DNA from: Diadophis punctatus similis
Taxonomy: Eukaryota; Chordata; Lepidosauria; Squamata; Dipsadidae
NCBI GenBank assembly: GCA_023053685.1
Contig: JALIGW010000005.1
Coordinates: forward strand, 28,074,501 to 28,138,500
Direction: 5' to 3'
Length of the DNA: 64,000 bases
The number at the start of each line of letters is the position of its first letter. The stretch's first letter is position 1. Of the stretch, positions 30,293-44,697 are shown piece by piece. The position numbers and the translations under genes are program-made. Under the pieces are notes generated by a model. The model worked only from the letters and a program-made list of their open reading frames with translations. It was not told the origin of the DNA and ran no database searches.

Positions 30293-30720
30293 CAGTGATG
30301 GCGAACCTTTTTTCCCTCGGGTGCCGAAAACGCGTGTGTGCGCGCGCTGTCACGCACGTGTGAGTGCCCACACCCATAATTCAATGCCTGGGGAGGGTGA
30401 AAACGGCCTCTCCTGCCCCCGCAGAGGCCCTCTGGAGGCCGGAAATGGCCTACTTCCCGACTTCCGGTGGGCCTGGTAGGCCCGTTTTTCGCCCTCCCCA
30501 GGCTCCAGAGGCTTCCCTGGAGCCTGGGGACGGCGAAAACACCCCCTCAGAGGCCCTCTGGAAACCTAAAATGCCCTCACAGAGCCTCCACATGAGCCAA
30601 AAATCAGCTGGCCGGCATGCACATGCATGCTGGAGTTGAGCTAGGGCAACGGCTTGCGTGCCGGCAGATATGGCTCCGCGTGCCACCTGTGGCACGCGTG
30701 CCATAGGTTCGCCATCACTG
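30293..30720. mobile_element. GC-rich hAT element
   Basis: Termini are CAGTGATGGCGAACC and GGTTCGCCATCACTG, with a perfect 8-bp duplication ACCTACTA (30285-30292, 30721-30728). The interior has an inverted segment: GGAGGGTGAAAACGGCC on the left and GGCCCGTTTTTCGCCCTCCC on the right. It lies about 200 bp inside intron 12 from exon 12. Confidence 0.92.
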
Positions 30721-30893
30721 ACCTACTACCTCAATAGCATCACTTCACATGCAGTGGACTTCAGACTTTATAATTCCTGCTCAAGGGCTATGGGGGTTAA
30801 AGGCCAATACATCTGTACGACCCCAGGATTGAAAAAGCTTTTCCACAAGTAGTCTTAATCATTATCTCATAATTAGCTGATCATCACAGTCTA

Positions 30894-31295
<402 letters not shown>

Positions 31296-31596
31296 TTATA
31301 ATAATAAAATTAAGCCATTTATGTAGGTTCACTTCCGTAAATTTGGAAACAATTATTCTCCATGATAGTTCAAATACGTATTTCCAGGATTTAAATAGGA
31401 ATGGAGACCACTGTTTATACACAAGGATATCTGTCAGGTGGTAATCTGAATCATTCCAACCACTTTACTTTGCTCCGTCAGAAAATATCAGAATGGATCT
31501 TTTCAAGGATCTGTAAAGGATATGGGTATCACATAAGCTTACCCCTAATAACAGCCTATATTTAACTAGTTTTCTTTATCACACATTACTATATGT

Positions 31597-32047
31597 CAGG
31601 GGTCCTCAAACTTTTTAAACAGGGAGCCAATTCATGGTCCCTCAAACTGTTGGGAGGCGGGACTGGCTGGCTGGTCATGTGATTGGGTGGTCATGGCTAG
31701 GTCATGTGACTAGGTAGGCGTGGCTAATTTAACAGTCCATTAAACAATGCACAGAAATTAAACTTTAATTTGTTTTGCTCCTGGGGGTGGGTTTTTTTGC
31801 TTTTGTTTGCATGTTGCTCTTTTGGTTAATTTTTCATTTTACTAGATCATTTTTTAAGTTATTTAGGAGTCTAGTGATCCACTTCAGGAAACTCAGTTTT
31901 GCAGCAATTCATCTCAGCCCCAAGGAGCTTACAATCAAGAAGTCTGTCTCTCGCTGTCTCTCTGTGTGTCTCTTGTCTTTCTCTCTCTCTCCGTTTCTCT
32001 CTCTCTTTCTCTGTTTCTCTCTCTCTCTCTCTCTTTCTCTGTTTCTC

Positions 32048-32084
<37 letters not shown>

Positions 32085-32496
32085 GACTCTCTCTCTCACC
32101 CCCTCTGTCTATCTCTCTCTCTGTCTAGATCTCTCTCTTTCTCTCTCTCTGTCTATCTTCTGGAGATGGGGGAGGTGAAAATGGGCCCGGTTTTTACCTC
32201 CCCCACCTCCAGAAGCATTCTGCAGGCCAAAACTGGGATAAAATGGCCCATTTGTTGGCCTCCCGTGGCGTCTGTGCACCCCATTTTTCACCTCCCCCGC
32301 CTCCAGAACGTCTCTGCAGGCCAAAAATGTTGGCTTTACCTTCCAGTTCCAGCCCGCAGGGCTCACGAAGGTAAGTCCTGCGCTCGACTGAAGGGTGGGG
32401 GCTGGCAGGTGGGTGGGGCAATGTGGGCGGGGAAGTCTCGTGGTCCTGCACAGGCCGGATTAATGGCTTCAGCGGGCCGTAGTTTGAGGACCCTTG
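31597..32496. mobile_element. Long non-autonomous hAT element with (TC)n tract
   Basis: Left end CAGGGGTCCTCAAAC, right end GTTTGAGGACCCTTG, 8-bp duplication CTATATGT (31589-31596, 32497-32504). The interior has repeated CTGGTCATGTGA/GGTCATGGCTAGG blocks, a TC-rich microsatellite (31945-32158) and G/C-rich repeats (CCTCCCCCGCCTCCAGAA and variants). Leu/Ser-repeat frames over the TC tract are not genes. No transposase is seen. Confidence 0.88.
31945..32158 (+). repeat. (TC)n microsatellite
   Basis: About 210 bp of imperfect TC repeats with regular TCTGTTTCTC interruptions, inside the hAT at 31597. Confidence 0.95.
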
Positions 32497-33538
32497 CTAT
32501 ATGTGGTATAAAATTAGTTTTCTTACACACTGGAGTCTGGTACAAGCCACAATAATTTCACACATGCCATGATGTCATTATGAGAATGATGTGAATTTTA
32601 CTAATTTGCTTAAATCACATCATGTCCTCATGTGATCATGACAATTTTGGGTGGCCTACCTCATAACTGCAAGCAACTGCATCCCCAGTGTTTGGTAGTG
32701 TAGTGGGAAGGGGCTTAAGGGACTGTAAAAGTGGTGCTAAGAGTGCACAAGACCCAGAAAACAATCTCACATGCCCATCTCTGATTTAAGTTGAAATCTT
32801 AGTGTCATTTATTTGCAATAATCTCATTTCCATTTTTTTTCTTTTTAAATACTCTGAAGCATGAGGTTCAATATTTACTAAGATTTACAAATATATAACA
32901 CATGCTAGGAGTTCTATGGGCTCTATTTAACATGTCATTCACCTTAGAGAAATGAAAACCATCAAGAATGAAAAAAAACCTGCTTAAAATTTTCAGAACA
33001 ATTCTTATATTAAATGTTTTCCTCTGCAGTCAACTGTAATACAGAGTTTGATATGAAATATAAATGGATAGCTATTGGGGATGGTGATGAAGAGGGGAGG
33101 AATTAAGTAATAAAAGTATCTAGGACATAACTTTAAAACAATGGGGGTGCTGACACTGATAGCTCATAAGCTCTTAATGCTGGATAATATTCAAATGGTT
33201 CATTAGGTGAGTGCTATCTTGCTCTTTCCCAGACCATTCATGGGCGCCATGTTTACTGACAATTCCCACAATTCCTTATTTCACGCATTGTTCTTATTAA
33301 ATAATTATATTTTTAACTTTTACCAAAGCTGAGTGTTAACATCAACCCAATCTGGGGTATGATGCCTTTGCGCTCAAGCAGTTATGAGAGGACATACAGA
33401 GAATTGTGACTTGGTCAAGTGATCCTACATATCAGAGATTCAGCCATCTGTTCAGTCATGCTGAATTGTGACGGCTTATCACGCATGAACAGAGTTTGTT
33501 TTTTCTTTTACATTACAGAGTTGAAATAATAGTCTTCA

Positions 33539-33718
<180 letters not shown>

Positions 33719-34270
33719 TTATTTTGCTATTAAATGCATTGTCAAAACAAATCTAACCATTGCAGGGAATACCAGTTCTTTGGAGGAAGTCATCTGAAAA
33801 AACTGATCAAGGAAACTGCTTGATATTAGGGCAGGCCAAATGTCCCTCTGCTTTCAGATAAAAAGTACAAGCTTGAACATGAGATGGTCTTAGATAGTAG
33901 GGAGAATTTAAAGAATGTTAATCTTGATATGCACTAAACACATTGTTAATCTTGACTATGCACTAAATATAAAAAAAACACTTCTTAATGCATTTAATTT
34001 CTTCAAAATCCCCTTGAAAGGATGCTATGCCAGAAGCTTTCCATCTCAGAAAAGCAAAACTTGGCTGAAAAACAAAACTGCATTGGAAGTGCGATCAAGA
34101 TTTTATGTTATTTTGTTCCTTTCAATGAGAGGGGAAAAACCCCTGGAATCCTAGGTGGGGGAATGGTGGAGTTGTTAGGAATCATTTATAACATCTAATG
34201 TAATTCCTTGCTTGGTGAAAGGAATCCAAGCATATTTAAAATATGGTTGCTCATATTGCTTGACAATCAA

Positions 34271-34606
34271 TGTCACGATGTGAATATTGTCATTTTGTGC
34301 ATCTCTACATTTTCTACTGTTTCTTGTATTTATGGTCAAGCAGACGTATGATATATTCTATTATGCATGCCTGCATTCCTGAAGTCAACTCCTTTCTTTC
34401 TCTCCGCCATTTCTGCCGAAGGTAGAAGTGATTTATTCATTAGCCGATAAAATGTAGCTTACTAAGGATTCTTTTTATTATTTTCTACTGAAATAAATAT
34501 TTTGTTAATTAGATTTGAATCTCGGTTTTATTTTCTAATGAGAATGACTTCAAAAGGGAAGCAAAGATCCATCGACCTCCGGAGGATTGATTTCTCTCCA
34601 TTAACA
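34271..34606 (+). mobile_element. Solo LTR, copy 1
   Basis: Starts TGTCACGATGTGAATATTG and ends CATTAACA (TG...CA). A 5-bp direct repeat ATCAA flanks it (34266-34270, 34607-34611). A polyadenylation signal AATAAA lies at about 34492-34497, followed by GAATCTCGGTTTTATTTTCT. No internal retroviral or gypsy genes are adjacent, so this is a solo LTR left by recombination. It lies antisense to GRK5. The family is unnamed here. Confidence 0.85.
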
Positions 34607-35884
34607 ATCAAACCTTTAGGGACTATTTCCTAATAATCCATTAAGGTTTGCCTTCCTGTAATGTAAGATTACTGCCCCATAGAAAACACCAACTAACCAT
34701 TTCAAATTACAATGAGCATTTTCATTATGTTTTCATCCTTCCCACACCTAAGATTGCCGTTCCCCACAGCAAAAAATGATAAGCAATTGAACACTTTGGC
34801 CAAGTGTTATTTCATCAGACTATTTTCCACTTTGGTTGTTTTGTTTACTTGAACTAACAGACTTTCCAGGCTTCGTATGTTACTTGTTCCTGCAGAGATG
34901 GGCAAACTTTTGACGGCTACAGATTGTATTTAAGCAAATTTGGACACTATGGAAGGGACAAAATCCAAAGCTGAGAGTGATATGGGCAGAGATGGGATTA
35001 TACAATTTTTCCACCTGGCTTTCAAAAAAGAAAACTTGAAAAAGGTGGATTTTTGTTTTTTGAAAGTACATTATGGCTAGTAACGTGTAAGTAAGTTAAC
35101 ATTATTAGCTTCTTATACACCTTTCTCAAAATCAGAGGAGACTATAACCACCAATTTTCAGCAATTACAGTCAGAGGAGGCTGTGGGGGCCATGATGGGG
35201 GGAGGAAAAAAAAGCTCAGATCTGTTGATTATATATCCAACAGTTAACTGGGGATTAGGCCAGGAGTCTTGCACTTCTCCACTGAGATCAGATCACTTCT
35301 GCGACAAGGAGAACCTTGCCTTGCATGAAGGACTAACAGAGTGATACTATTTATGAGTTTCAAACTAGCTGTAATTCAAATAAAGGCTATATATTTTGCC
35401 GTTCATTATTCAATTCAGAAAGTTGCTGAGCTGATGGATTAATCTGTATGGATATAAATAGAACAAATAATTCAATGTAATTGAGTTGGGGGTGGATGTT
35501 AACTCTGAGGAGCATTTGAAATAAAAAAAAATAGTCATGCAACCCATATTTCGTACTTGAAGCCCAGCATATTCAGTATAATACCCCCATATTATTTCTC
35601 ATTGTTTAGACTGGTAATAATATTGATTGGTCAAAGGCATGATTCCCATTGTTTACCCAGGTAGCAATGTTGTTTTGTTATAGGCATAAGGCCAAGAAGT
35701 ACAAAGCCCATCTTCAGAGAAATGACACACACAATTGCTCACCCTCATTGTTGGATAAGAGAAAATACAACCTTTGTATAAACCATTCTTAATATTGTTA
35801 CTATTAACCTAAAATGCTCTTCTTTTCATAAGGTCTCTCTCTTTTTTGGCAAAAGTGCCACTTTTTTTCTCTATCTAAAGTTAA

Positions 35885-35955
35885 ATAGAATAGAATAGAA
35901 TTCTTTATTGGCCAAGTGTGATTGGACACACAAGGAATGTGTCTTTGGTGCCTCT
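35885..35955 (-). repeat. LINE/SINE 3'-end fragment
   Basis: (AATAG)n, then AATTCTTTATTGGCCAAGTG and ATTGGACACACAAGGAA. This is a common squamate repeat end with its tail reversed on this strand. The family is not certain. Confidence 0.5.
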
Positions 35956-36052
35956 TATCCACTGCAGAGAATGATTTGGCTGTGTACAGACAGCTATATA
36001 TAAGCCATTTTACTGTAGACAAAAATGTTTTACCTAAAGCTCTCAGACTTAC

Positions 36053-36090
36053 CATAATCATCTAACAGGATATTTTCTGGCTTCAAATCC
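36053..36090 (-). CDS. GRK5: GRK5 exon 10 (38-bp microexon)
   Basis: Only 38 bp: one base completing Arg of YRD, twelve codons DLKPENILLDDY, and the first base of Gly. It carries most of the catalytic loop. The catalytic Asp comes directly after the splice junction, and the Asn of KPEN binds magnesium. Acceptor TATTTCCCAG, donor GTAAGT. It is too short to be found by frame length alone. Confidence 0.97.
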
Positions 36091-36371
36091 CTGGGAAATA
36101 AAAAAGAAGTACTGCTCTTATTTCTGTGGAAATTGCTTTGATAAAATGGAAATTGCAAGTACTTTCCAACCATTTAGGCAGTAGGGTGTCAGTTTACCCA
36201 TCAAAAGAATTCAGAAAGTCAATTAAAAAACATGGTTTTGCAGCAACATGAAAATCACAGCCTACCACAATCTCGGGCCATTCACTTCAGCTGGATGTGA
36301 CCAATGAGGACACCATGCAGATTATTTTGTATGTGTTCTCTAGCTAGCCATTGTGGCAGCCGTCAGAACAG

Positions 36372-36472
36372 CATTTCTCAATCTTAGCAAATATAAGATG
36401 TCTTGACTTCAATTCATGTAGTTGACTGGAGGAATTCTGGGAATTAAAATTGCCAAGGTTGAGAAACCCTGT
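36372..36472. repeat. Diverged palindromic hAT MITE
   Basis: CAGCATTTCTCAATCTTAGC to CCAAGGTTGAGAAACCCTG. It resembles the 25917/39560 family but is worn. No clear target duplication. Confidence 0.6.
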
Positions 36473-36486
36473 AGATTTGTCTATAT

Positions 36487-36595
36487 CAGGGGTCTCCAAA
36501 CTTGACAACTTTAAGACTTGTGGACTTCAACTCCCAGAATTCTCCAGCCAGCATAGCTGGAGAAGTCTTAAAGTTGCCAAGTTTGAAGACCTCTG
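36487..36595. mobile_element. Palindromic hAT MITE
   Basis: CAGGGGTCTCCAAACTTGAC to TTTGAAGACCTCTG, with a perfect 8-bp duplication GTCTATAT (36479-36486, 36596-36603). The right arm is internally shortened. It sits only 25 bp from the solo LTR at 36621. Confidence 0.92.
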
Positions 36596-36620
36596 GTCTA
36601 TATGAAAACTATTAAATCGG

Positions 36621-36837
36621 TGGGTCAGGGCTGACAGGAATGGAGGCAGACTCAGAATGTGAACAGCAAACCTTTATTTCAGCACCATAGAGCAGAACAG
36701 AGAACAGGAGGCTTGACAGCTCCTTTTATACTGGAACTGTCAAACTCTGAGCCAATAACAGGGCTCCAATTTCCCGCTCGCCAGCTGCTTGCGTCAGAGC
36801 CAATCAGGCTTGACTAGTAGCCGGCGCAGTCGTAACA
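36621..36837 (-). mobile_element. Solo LTR, second family, GRK5 sense
   Basis: On the minus strand it begins TGTTACGACTGCGCCGGC and ends CAGCCCTGACCCA (TG...CA). In order it contains a TATA box GTATAAAAGG (about 36721-36731) and a polyadenylation signal AATAAA (36673-36678), the U3-R-U5 layout of an LTR. About 217 bp. No matching 5-bp flanking repeat is seen (ATCGG versus GTGAG). No internal genes are adjacent. Confidence 0.8.
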
Positions 36838-38179
36838 GTGAGGACTTAACAAAAACCATGTCTCAATTTCTCTGCAACTGAGAAATTGCAATAACTGTAA
36901 TAACTACTGTATTTCTGTTTCAGAAATATAGGATGATTGAATGTGGAGTTCTCTTGAAAGGAACTATCTTCAGGTTACTCGTTCTCTGTCCATCATGAAT
37001 GAATTCAGATACAAGTTATAGTCTGTTAAAAAAAAAGACTGCACAGATATGGTGTCTTCTGCAAGATTCTAAACTGATATGGATATATGCGGTAGGTCTG
37101 TTTTAATAGGTCTTGTGAATGGACAGATATTCAAAAAGCACAGCTGTTACATTTTGTGGAGTTGCAAATATTTCTTCCTTTCTTCAGAATCCAATGCCTG
37201 AAATGACCACTCCAATATTAAATATCTACAGCCAATGTGGGAGAAAGCAATGGATTAAGACCTCTAACTCTTCAAGGAAGTGTTTAAAATTAGGATGAAA
37301 AAGTACATTGAGAATAGCCTTTTATCACATTAATCCAACATGTGCCTTTTTGTTAAACATCAAGAATAAGCCTTTGGTGGTATTTAAAATAAAGCCATCC
37401 ATTTTACATCCTCATTCCCTTCACATATTTTCTCAGTATTATTTGTTTAAAAAGGAGGCTTGTTAGCACTGGTTTATCTTGTGAAGTTTATCTTGTGAGG
37501 TCAATAGAAATTTAAACTAACAAAAAGAAGAGAACCAAAATGTTCTTAGTTCACGTGCCTTTGCTAATAATAACAAATCGTGCACATAATATATTTTGAA
37601 CAAATAAAAGTTCCCCAGTGATTAATAGAGGAAAAATAATTAAGTTTACTTTCAAGTAATGACAAAGCTTAAATCATTTCTGAGAACAATCTAAAATACT
37701 GAAAAGGACAGTTACAGGACCTTTCCTATCGCAATTTGGTCTGATGGTCAACTTGAATTGTTATTCAATCTTTACCCCACCATTATTTGTAAAAGCTGCG
37801 TCATGGGATTATTATCATTTTTTTTGGTAAGACGATTTTCATAACCATATATTATTATAATTCCTGTAATCCAGTACTCAATTGTAAATACATTCTTCCT
37901 CCAGAGAAATTGAACATTTTTGCAAAATAAAAGTGCTCTTTTATTATAACCTTATTTTTTTCTGCTCATTTTTGATTCAGGATTGATCTAGAATACTTTT
38001 GAAACACCCATTAATTTATTTAGATTTGTAAGGATAAACTGTGCAATAACTGTTGGCCCAAGGCCATACCTTTTGGTGGGAGAGAATTTTAACGGTTTGC
38101 CACTTAAACCCTAATCATAAATTCCAATTAATTTGGATGTGGTACCTATGTTGCATTTTTTGCTCTTTTGTTGTAAGGG

Positions 38180-38322
38180 TACCCTGTTTCCCCCAAAATA
38201 AGACATCCCCTGATAATAAGCCCAATCGGGCTTTTGAATGCATGGCGATAAGGCCAAGGGCTTATTTCAGGGTTCAAAAAAAAAAAAAAAAGACAGGGTC
38301 TTATTTTCGGGGAAACACGGTA
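38180..38322. mobile_element. Tc1/mariner-like MITE
   Basis: TA, CCCTGTTTCCCCCAAAATAA at the left; TTATTTTCGGGGAAACACGG, TA at the right. The ends are inverted repeats and the flanking TA is the duplication. A poly-A run (38275-38291) lies inside. It carries no coding capacity. Confidence 0.8.
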
Positions 38323-38417
38323 CTAAAAAAAAAAGTAATGAGAAACAATATATTGATACCTATGTATAGAAACAGGAAATATTATATGAGGATAATAAGA
38401 ATTTCTCTAAAGCTGCA

Positions 38418-38752
38418 TGTCACGATGTGAATATTGCCAGTTGAGCATCTCTACTATTTCTAGGTTTACTGTATTTTCTAATCAAGCAGACATGTGATAT
38501 GTTTTACTACGCATGTGTGCATTCCAGGAGTCTCCTCCTTCCTTCTTCTCATCTGAGCCTGCCCGAGGCAGACGTGAATTCTTAGCTGAGAAAATGTAGC
38601 TTATTTAAGGTTTATATTCTTTTGTTACTTTTGTACTAAAATAAATATTTTGTTAATTAGAATTGAATCTCGGTTTTATTTTCTAAGTAAGAATGACTTC
38701 GAAGAAGCAAGATCCTATATCACCTCTTTGATAGGAAAATTCCTATCCGTCA
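38418..38752 (+). mobile_element. Solo LTR, copy 2 of the first family
   Basis: Begins TGTCACGATGTGAATATTG like 34271, shares AATAAATATTTTGTTAATTA and GAATCTCGGTTTTATTTTCT, and ends TATCCGTCA. A perfect 5-bp duplication CTGCA flanks it (38413-38417, 38753-38757). 335 bp against 336 bp for copy 1. It ends 44 bp from the exon 9 splice donor, antisense to GRK5. Confidence 0.88.
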
Positions 38753-38795
38753 CTGCAAATGCATGTGAGTTTCTGAAAGCCTGAAAGAAAATTTA

Positions 38796-39002
<207 letters not shown>

Positions 39003-39169
39003 TTAAACAACAGATATAGTTCAAGAAAATTATTCATGCCCAGAATTCACTCATAGCCAGCGTTTTGTGTTAGAAAAGACATGACATCATTTAGTTAAAA
39101 GGAAGAATACATGGGATAGAATCCTGGCTATTTAAAAAAAAAAGACCACAGGACAAGAATACAGGCAGA

Positions 39170-39340
39170 TGTTGCAGGATCCAATCCCACAAGGACCAGA
39201 GGTTTAGCCTTCCGAACTTTTGGGCTCGTGCTGGAGTCCATCATCAATGAAGTTCTTAGAATGGGCTCCAGCACAAGTCCGAAAACTCAGAAGACTAGAC
39301 ATCTGGTCCCGGTGATCGACCCAGATTGGATCCTGCAACA
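39170..39340. repeat. Unclassified inverted-repeat element
   Basis: The outer ends TGTTGCAGGATCCAAT and ATTGGATCCTGCAACA are perfect complements. An inner pair, GGACCAGAGG and CATCTGGTCC, and GCTCGTGCTGGAGTCC versus GGGCTCCAGCACAAG, extends the foldback. No flanking duplication is recognised. It may derive from a Penelope-like element; this is a guess. Confidence 0.55.
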
Positions 39341-39559
39341 TTATCCTCGGATACAAATATTTGCCTTCATTCATAGTCAGATATTTTCATAAGATGTGTG
39401 AGATGATACTACACACAGTACTGCAGATTTAGTTCTTCAGGAAAAACTTAGGAAATTTATTGATTCAAGATTAAGTATTGTCTTATTTATTACTATACAT
39501 TCTTCCAGCAGCAACAGCAGTAGCTACAACTAATAAAAGAGGCTGGGCAGATTCTAGAG

Positions 39560-39695
39560 CAGTGTTTCCCAACCTTGGCAAGTTGAAGATGTCTGGACTT
39601 CAACTCCCAGAATTCCCCAGCCAGCAAATGCTGGCTGGGGAATTCTGGGAGTTGAAGTCCAGACATCTTCAACTTGCCAAGGTTAGGAAATACTG
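39560..39695. mobile_element. Palindromic hAT MITE
   Basis: CAGTGTTTCCCAACCTTGGC to CCAAGGTTAGGAAATACTG, with a perfect 8-bp duplication TTCTAGAG (39552-39559, 39696-39703). The arms are nearly perfect complements around CCAGCAAATGCTGG. Sibling of 25917-26051. Confidence 0.93.
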
Positions 39696-39989
39696 TTCTA
39701 GAGTTTTGGACTCTGGTAGGATCTTGTAGAGAGCTAATAGGAGTATGCATTCCATTGTAGAGTGAGCAGTTTGCAGCACCGTTTTTTCCATAAACAATTA
39801 TTTTGGAACCACACAGTGCTGTCGAATTCCAGTGAACGATACATAAAACCCCACTGCGATTGAAAAAGTAATAACTGAAGAACTCATACAGAGCTAGCAC
39901 CAGAAACCTGATCTAAGTCACGATGCAGCCTGGAAGTAGTACAGCTGCATACATTTTGTTATAAGTGCCCATCACTGATGGACCTGTTA

Positions 39990-41424
<1,435 letters not shown>

Positions 41425-41683
41425 TTAATACATTTTATTAAGCTTCAGTTTTAAAGCAGTTGCCATCCTTAACACTGAATTTAAAAAAAAAGAAATTCAA
41501 GCTATTTCTCTCTCTTTTTAACAAATTAACTGCTTGTTTTTCTAAAAGTGAATTATGGGCGAGTATTTCATAACCCTTCATTTTGCACAATCCACAAATT
41601 CTTTGTTAAAGATCATTTAGCTGTGGAAATGACTGCTTTTCAACCACTCCGAACGTTCCTTTTTTCTCATCTGGCCATAGGAT

Positions 41684-41938
41684 ATGTCAAGGAGGAGGGG
41701 CAACTCCTCTCTAAGAGATGACCAGGCTAAGCCTGAGAGAGGGAGTCAAATGCATCATCAATCTCAAGTTCCTTCATGCCCACAAGAGATCTAAGACCAG
41801 CCCACCTTGAATTCCATTGACCCTTATCTACTTCCAATTTGCTTTAACTGTTAGTAATTCAGATTCTTGTAGAGAGTGTTAACATGCAATAAACCTATAT
41901 TCATTTGAACTGCGTTGGCTACTGATTTCCTGTGCTTG
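41684..41938 (+). repeat. Possible LTR fragment
   Basis: Starts TGTCAAGGAGGAGGGGCAAC. Near its right side GCAATAAACCTATATTCATT precedes GCGTTGGCTACTGATTTCC, which looks like an LTR polyadenylation signal and U5. A clean terminal CA and a 5-bp duplication are not seen. Confidence 0.4.
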
Positions 41939-41970
41939 ATATTAATTGAAATAAATATTATTTGTTATAT

Positions 41971-41986
41971 CTCTATCTCTATCTCT

Positions 41987-42079
<93 letters not shown>
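41971..42079 (+). repeat. (ATCT)n microsatellite
   Basis: About 23 perfect ATCT units after a short imperfect CTCTAT lead-in. Tetranucleotide arrays of this kind are common in snake genomes. Confidence 0.97.
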
Positions 42080-43778
42080 ATCTTCCTTAGTCATCTTTTG
42101 TTCATTATGTTGGATCAAGTTGATTTCATTCAGCTTGGCAACTGAGCTGCCTGAATATGGATTAAGAAATTTAATCTGGAAGACAGCAAATTGGGAAAGA
42201 TTGTACTAAAAATATTTTCTGCCTATTCTTTTTCATGTTCCATAGTATATGAAGGCTGTACTGCACTAGAATTCTGGGGAAGAAATGGCAAACTGAAAAT
42301 AACCCTGTTAAAGTGAAAGTGACAGTCACAATACAATGAAGAGCCACCAAATATACTGGCTCTTTTAATTCCTCTCCAGACAAGGACAAGACTTGAGATT
42401 GCCCACAAGTGGTCCAGATAGATGGTTCTTGTGAGGAGACCATAAGATTATGGCCTTGAGAGGGTTCAGAGCTCTGGAATAGCCAGCTTTTTGCTCAACC
42501 AACAGTCAGTACCTTCAAAAGGACACAGGGTTCACATACTTTCTTTTCTAATCATTTTAGGAAATTTCTTTTTTCTTATTTAGAAACCTTTGAATCAACA
42601 TATTTTACAACACTGGATAAATTTTCTTCAGTTCTTAGCAAAAGAAGTTCTAAACATATGCTTAAGGCTTTAATTGTGGAATAAAAAGCAAAGGAGTCAT
42701 TAGAACTTTGATTTTAGAAAGTTACTAAGGGTCTAGATAGATTTGAAATAAGATTTTGAAATTAATTATAAGAATCTTTCATGTGGGAAAATGCTTTTGC
42801 TTAAAATTCTCTTTAAAATATAATGACATATTGAAGGTTAGATATTAGAGGGAACTGGAAGAAACTAATAATTACAATTAAAGGAGAGGAATGTTTAAAT
42901 TTGACTTACTAATATAGAATGAAGCAAATATTTTAACATTGGACATATTAAAGGATATTTATAAACAATGAATCTAGAAGTTAATTTTAAGTGTGTCTGC
43001 CTCTATAGATAGACTGTGTTTAAAACATCTTACAAAAGAGCAACAAGTTTTACCTGACAAGATTGAGAATGATCTGAAAGAATGACAGATTAAAGAATGA
43101 CAGATTAAAAGAATGACAGATTAAAAGAATGATATGGAAAAAGGTGCTACACTGGACATAGAAAAGAGCCACCTAATATCTTAATAATGAAAAGGGATAT
43201 ACAAATAACAAACTAAAAAATTGACCTGGATAAATTTCCTATATTAGATTTACAAAAGAGACTTGTGAAAGCCTTGAAGAATTTTGTGAGAAGGGACAAA
43301 GAAAAAAAGAAAGAAATCAAGTTCTTGCACATAATTTGAAAGGACTAAAAATCAAGATTGTTAAAAGTAGAACATATAAAGTTGGCTTATTTGATCAAGG
43401 TTAAAATAAATATGTTTATTTATTTTGCCAGTTTTCTCTGGTAACTTTTGCTGGACTTTAGTATTGAACAACAAAACTTTAAAGATTTGTTTACAGGTAA
43501 GAGATGTGATATGGGAAAAAGAGATAATTTTTTGTATTTTAAGGAGATGATGAATTTCTAAAATGGTTTATACTTATTGTGATGGTGGGAGAAGCCATTG
43601 CTTTATACATTTCTTTTCCTTTTCCTTTATTATATTCTTATTTTTTTTTCAAATTTCTGCACTTTGTATTTTTCTTTTTATTCTTTTCTTTTTTGCTTTT
43701 TTGCTTTATTGGTTTTATCTTTTTAATTATACCTTTTAATTTAAAAAAGTTTTACTGCATCCACTGTTATGCCACTTA

Positions 43779-43877
<99 letters not shown>

Positions 43878-44697
43878 TCAGATAAAAAAGAAAGAAATGT
43901 TTGACAAGCTTGCTCCCGGGTCTAGATAAGCACCCCAGTTTCTCTGCAGACAGGATGCTTAGTTTTAAATCTACTAACTCAAAAGTATTAGAAGAGCATA
44001 TTTTAGGAATAATGAGTTACTTTTTAATCAAATATTTATGTATTTCTTTTTTATCTAATCCCATTCTATTTTTTCTTATGGTTGCCCATCCACCTAATAT
44101 ACATTATCCTAACATATAAGATACAATCCAAGCAACATCAGATTGCTGCTAAGGCCATGAATAATTATTTAGTTCTTTTCCATCAAAGAGCAAAATGAGA
44201 GTAGTAAAATTAAAAGACAGAAGTATAATTACTGAATGAAAGCTTCTAAATTTTACAAGTACCTCTGTAAAACATCTGCTGGAAATAATGTGCATTTAAT
44301 GATCTCTCTCTTTTGATATTTTCTTCTCTTAAGGCCTGTCAAATAGTATGGCACCACAAAAGCATCAGCCGTTCTAGATACAAATATTTACACACGGAGC
44401 TCTAGGGTATAATAAAAAGAAAGTCCTAACTTTGCGAAACTGGTAAGCCTTTATTTGGACAAAAGGATGACACCACAAAAATAGACCTCCTATTTCAGGT
44501 CCCTTAGACCTGAAGGGCATTTTGAAACATCTGCATGTTTCTTTGTCTATGTGAATCCCACAACCTAATAAAAAAAAATTAAACAAGCACTAAAAAGGAG
44601 TGACTACAAAACAGAAAATGTGTTTTGTTATGTGCATAAAAGAAGTGCATTATGAGTTGGAAGTTCAGTCAAAATGTTCTGACTAAGTCACTGTTCA

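Noticed and set aside
31775..32555. Leu/Ser-rich frames up to 218 codons
   Set aside because: Translation of a TC microsatellite inside a hAT element.
42550..43600. L1-like coding remnant in intron 6
   Set aside because: A-rich frames look LINE-like but no motif could be read, so no family was assigned.
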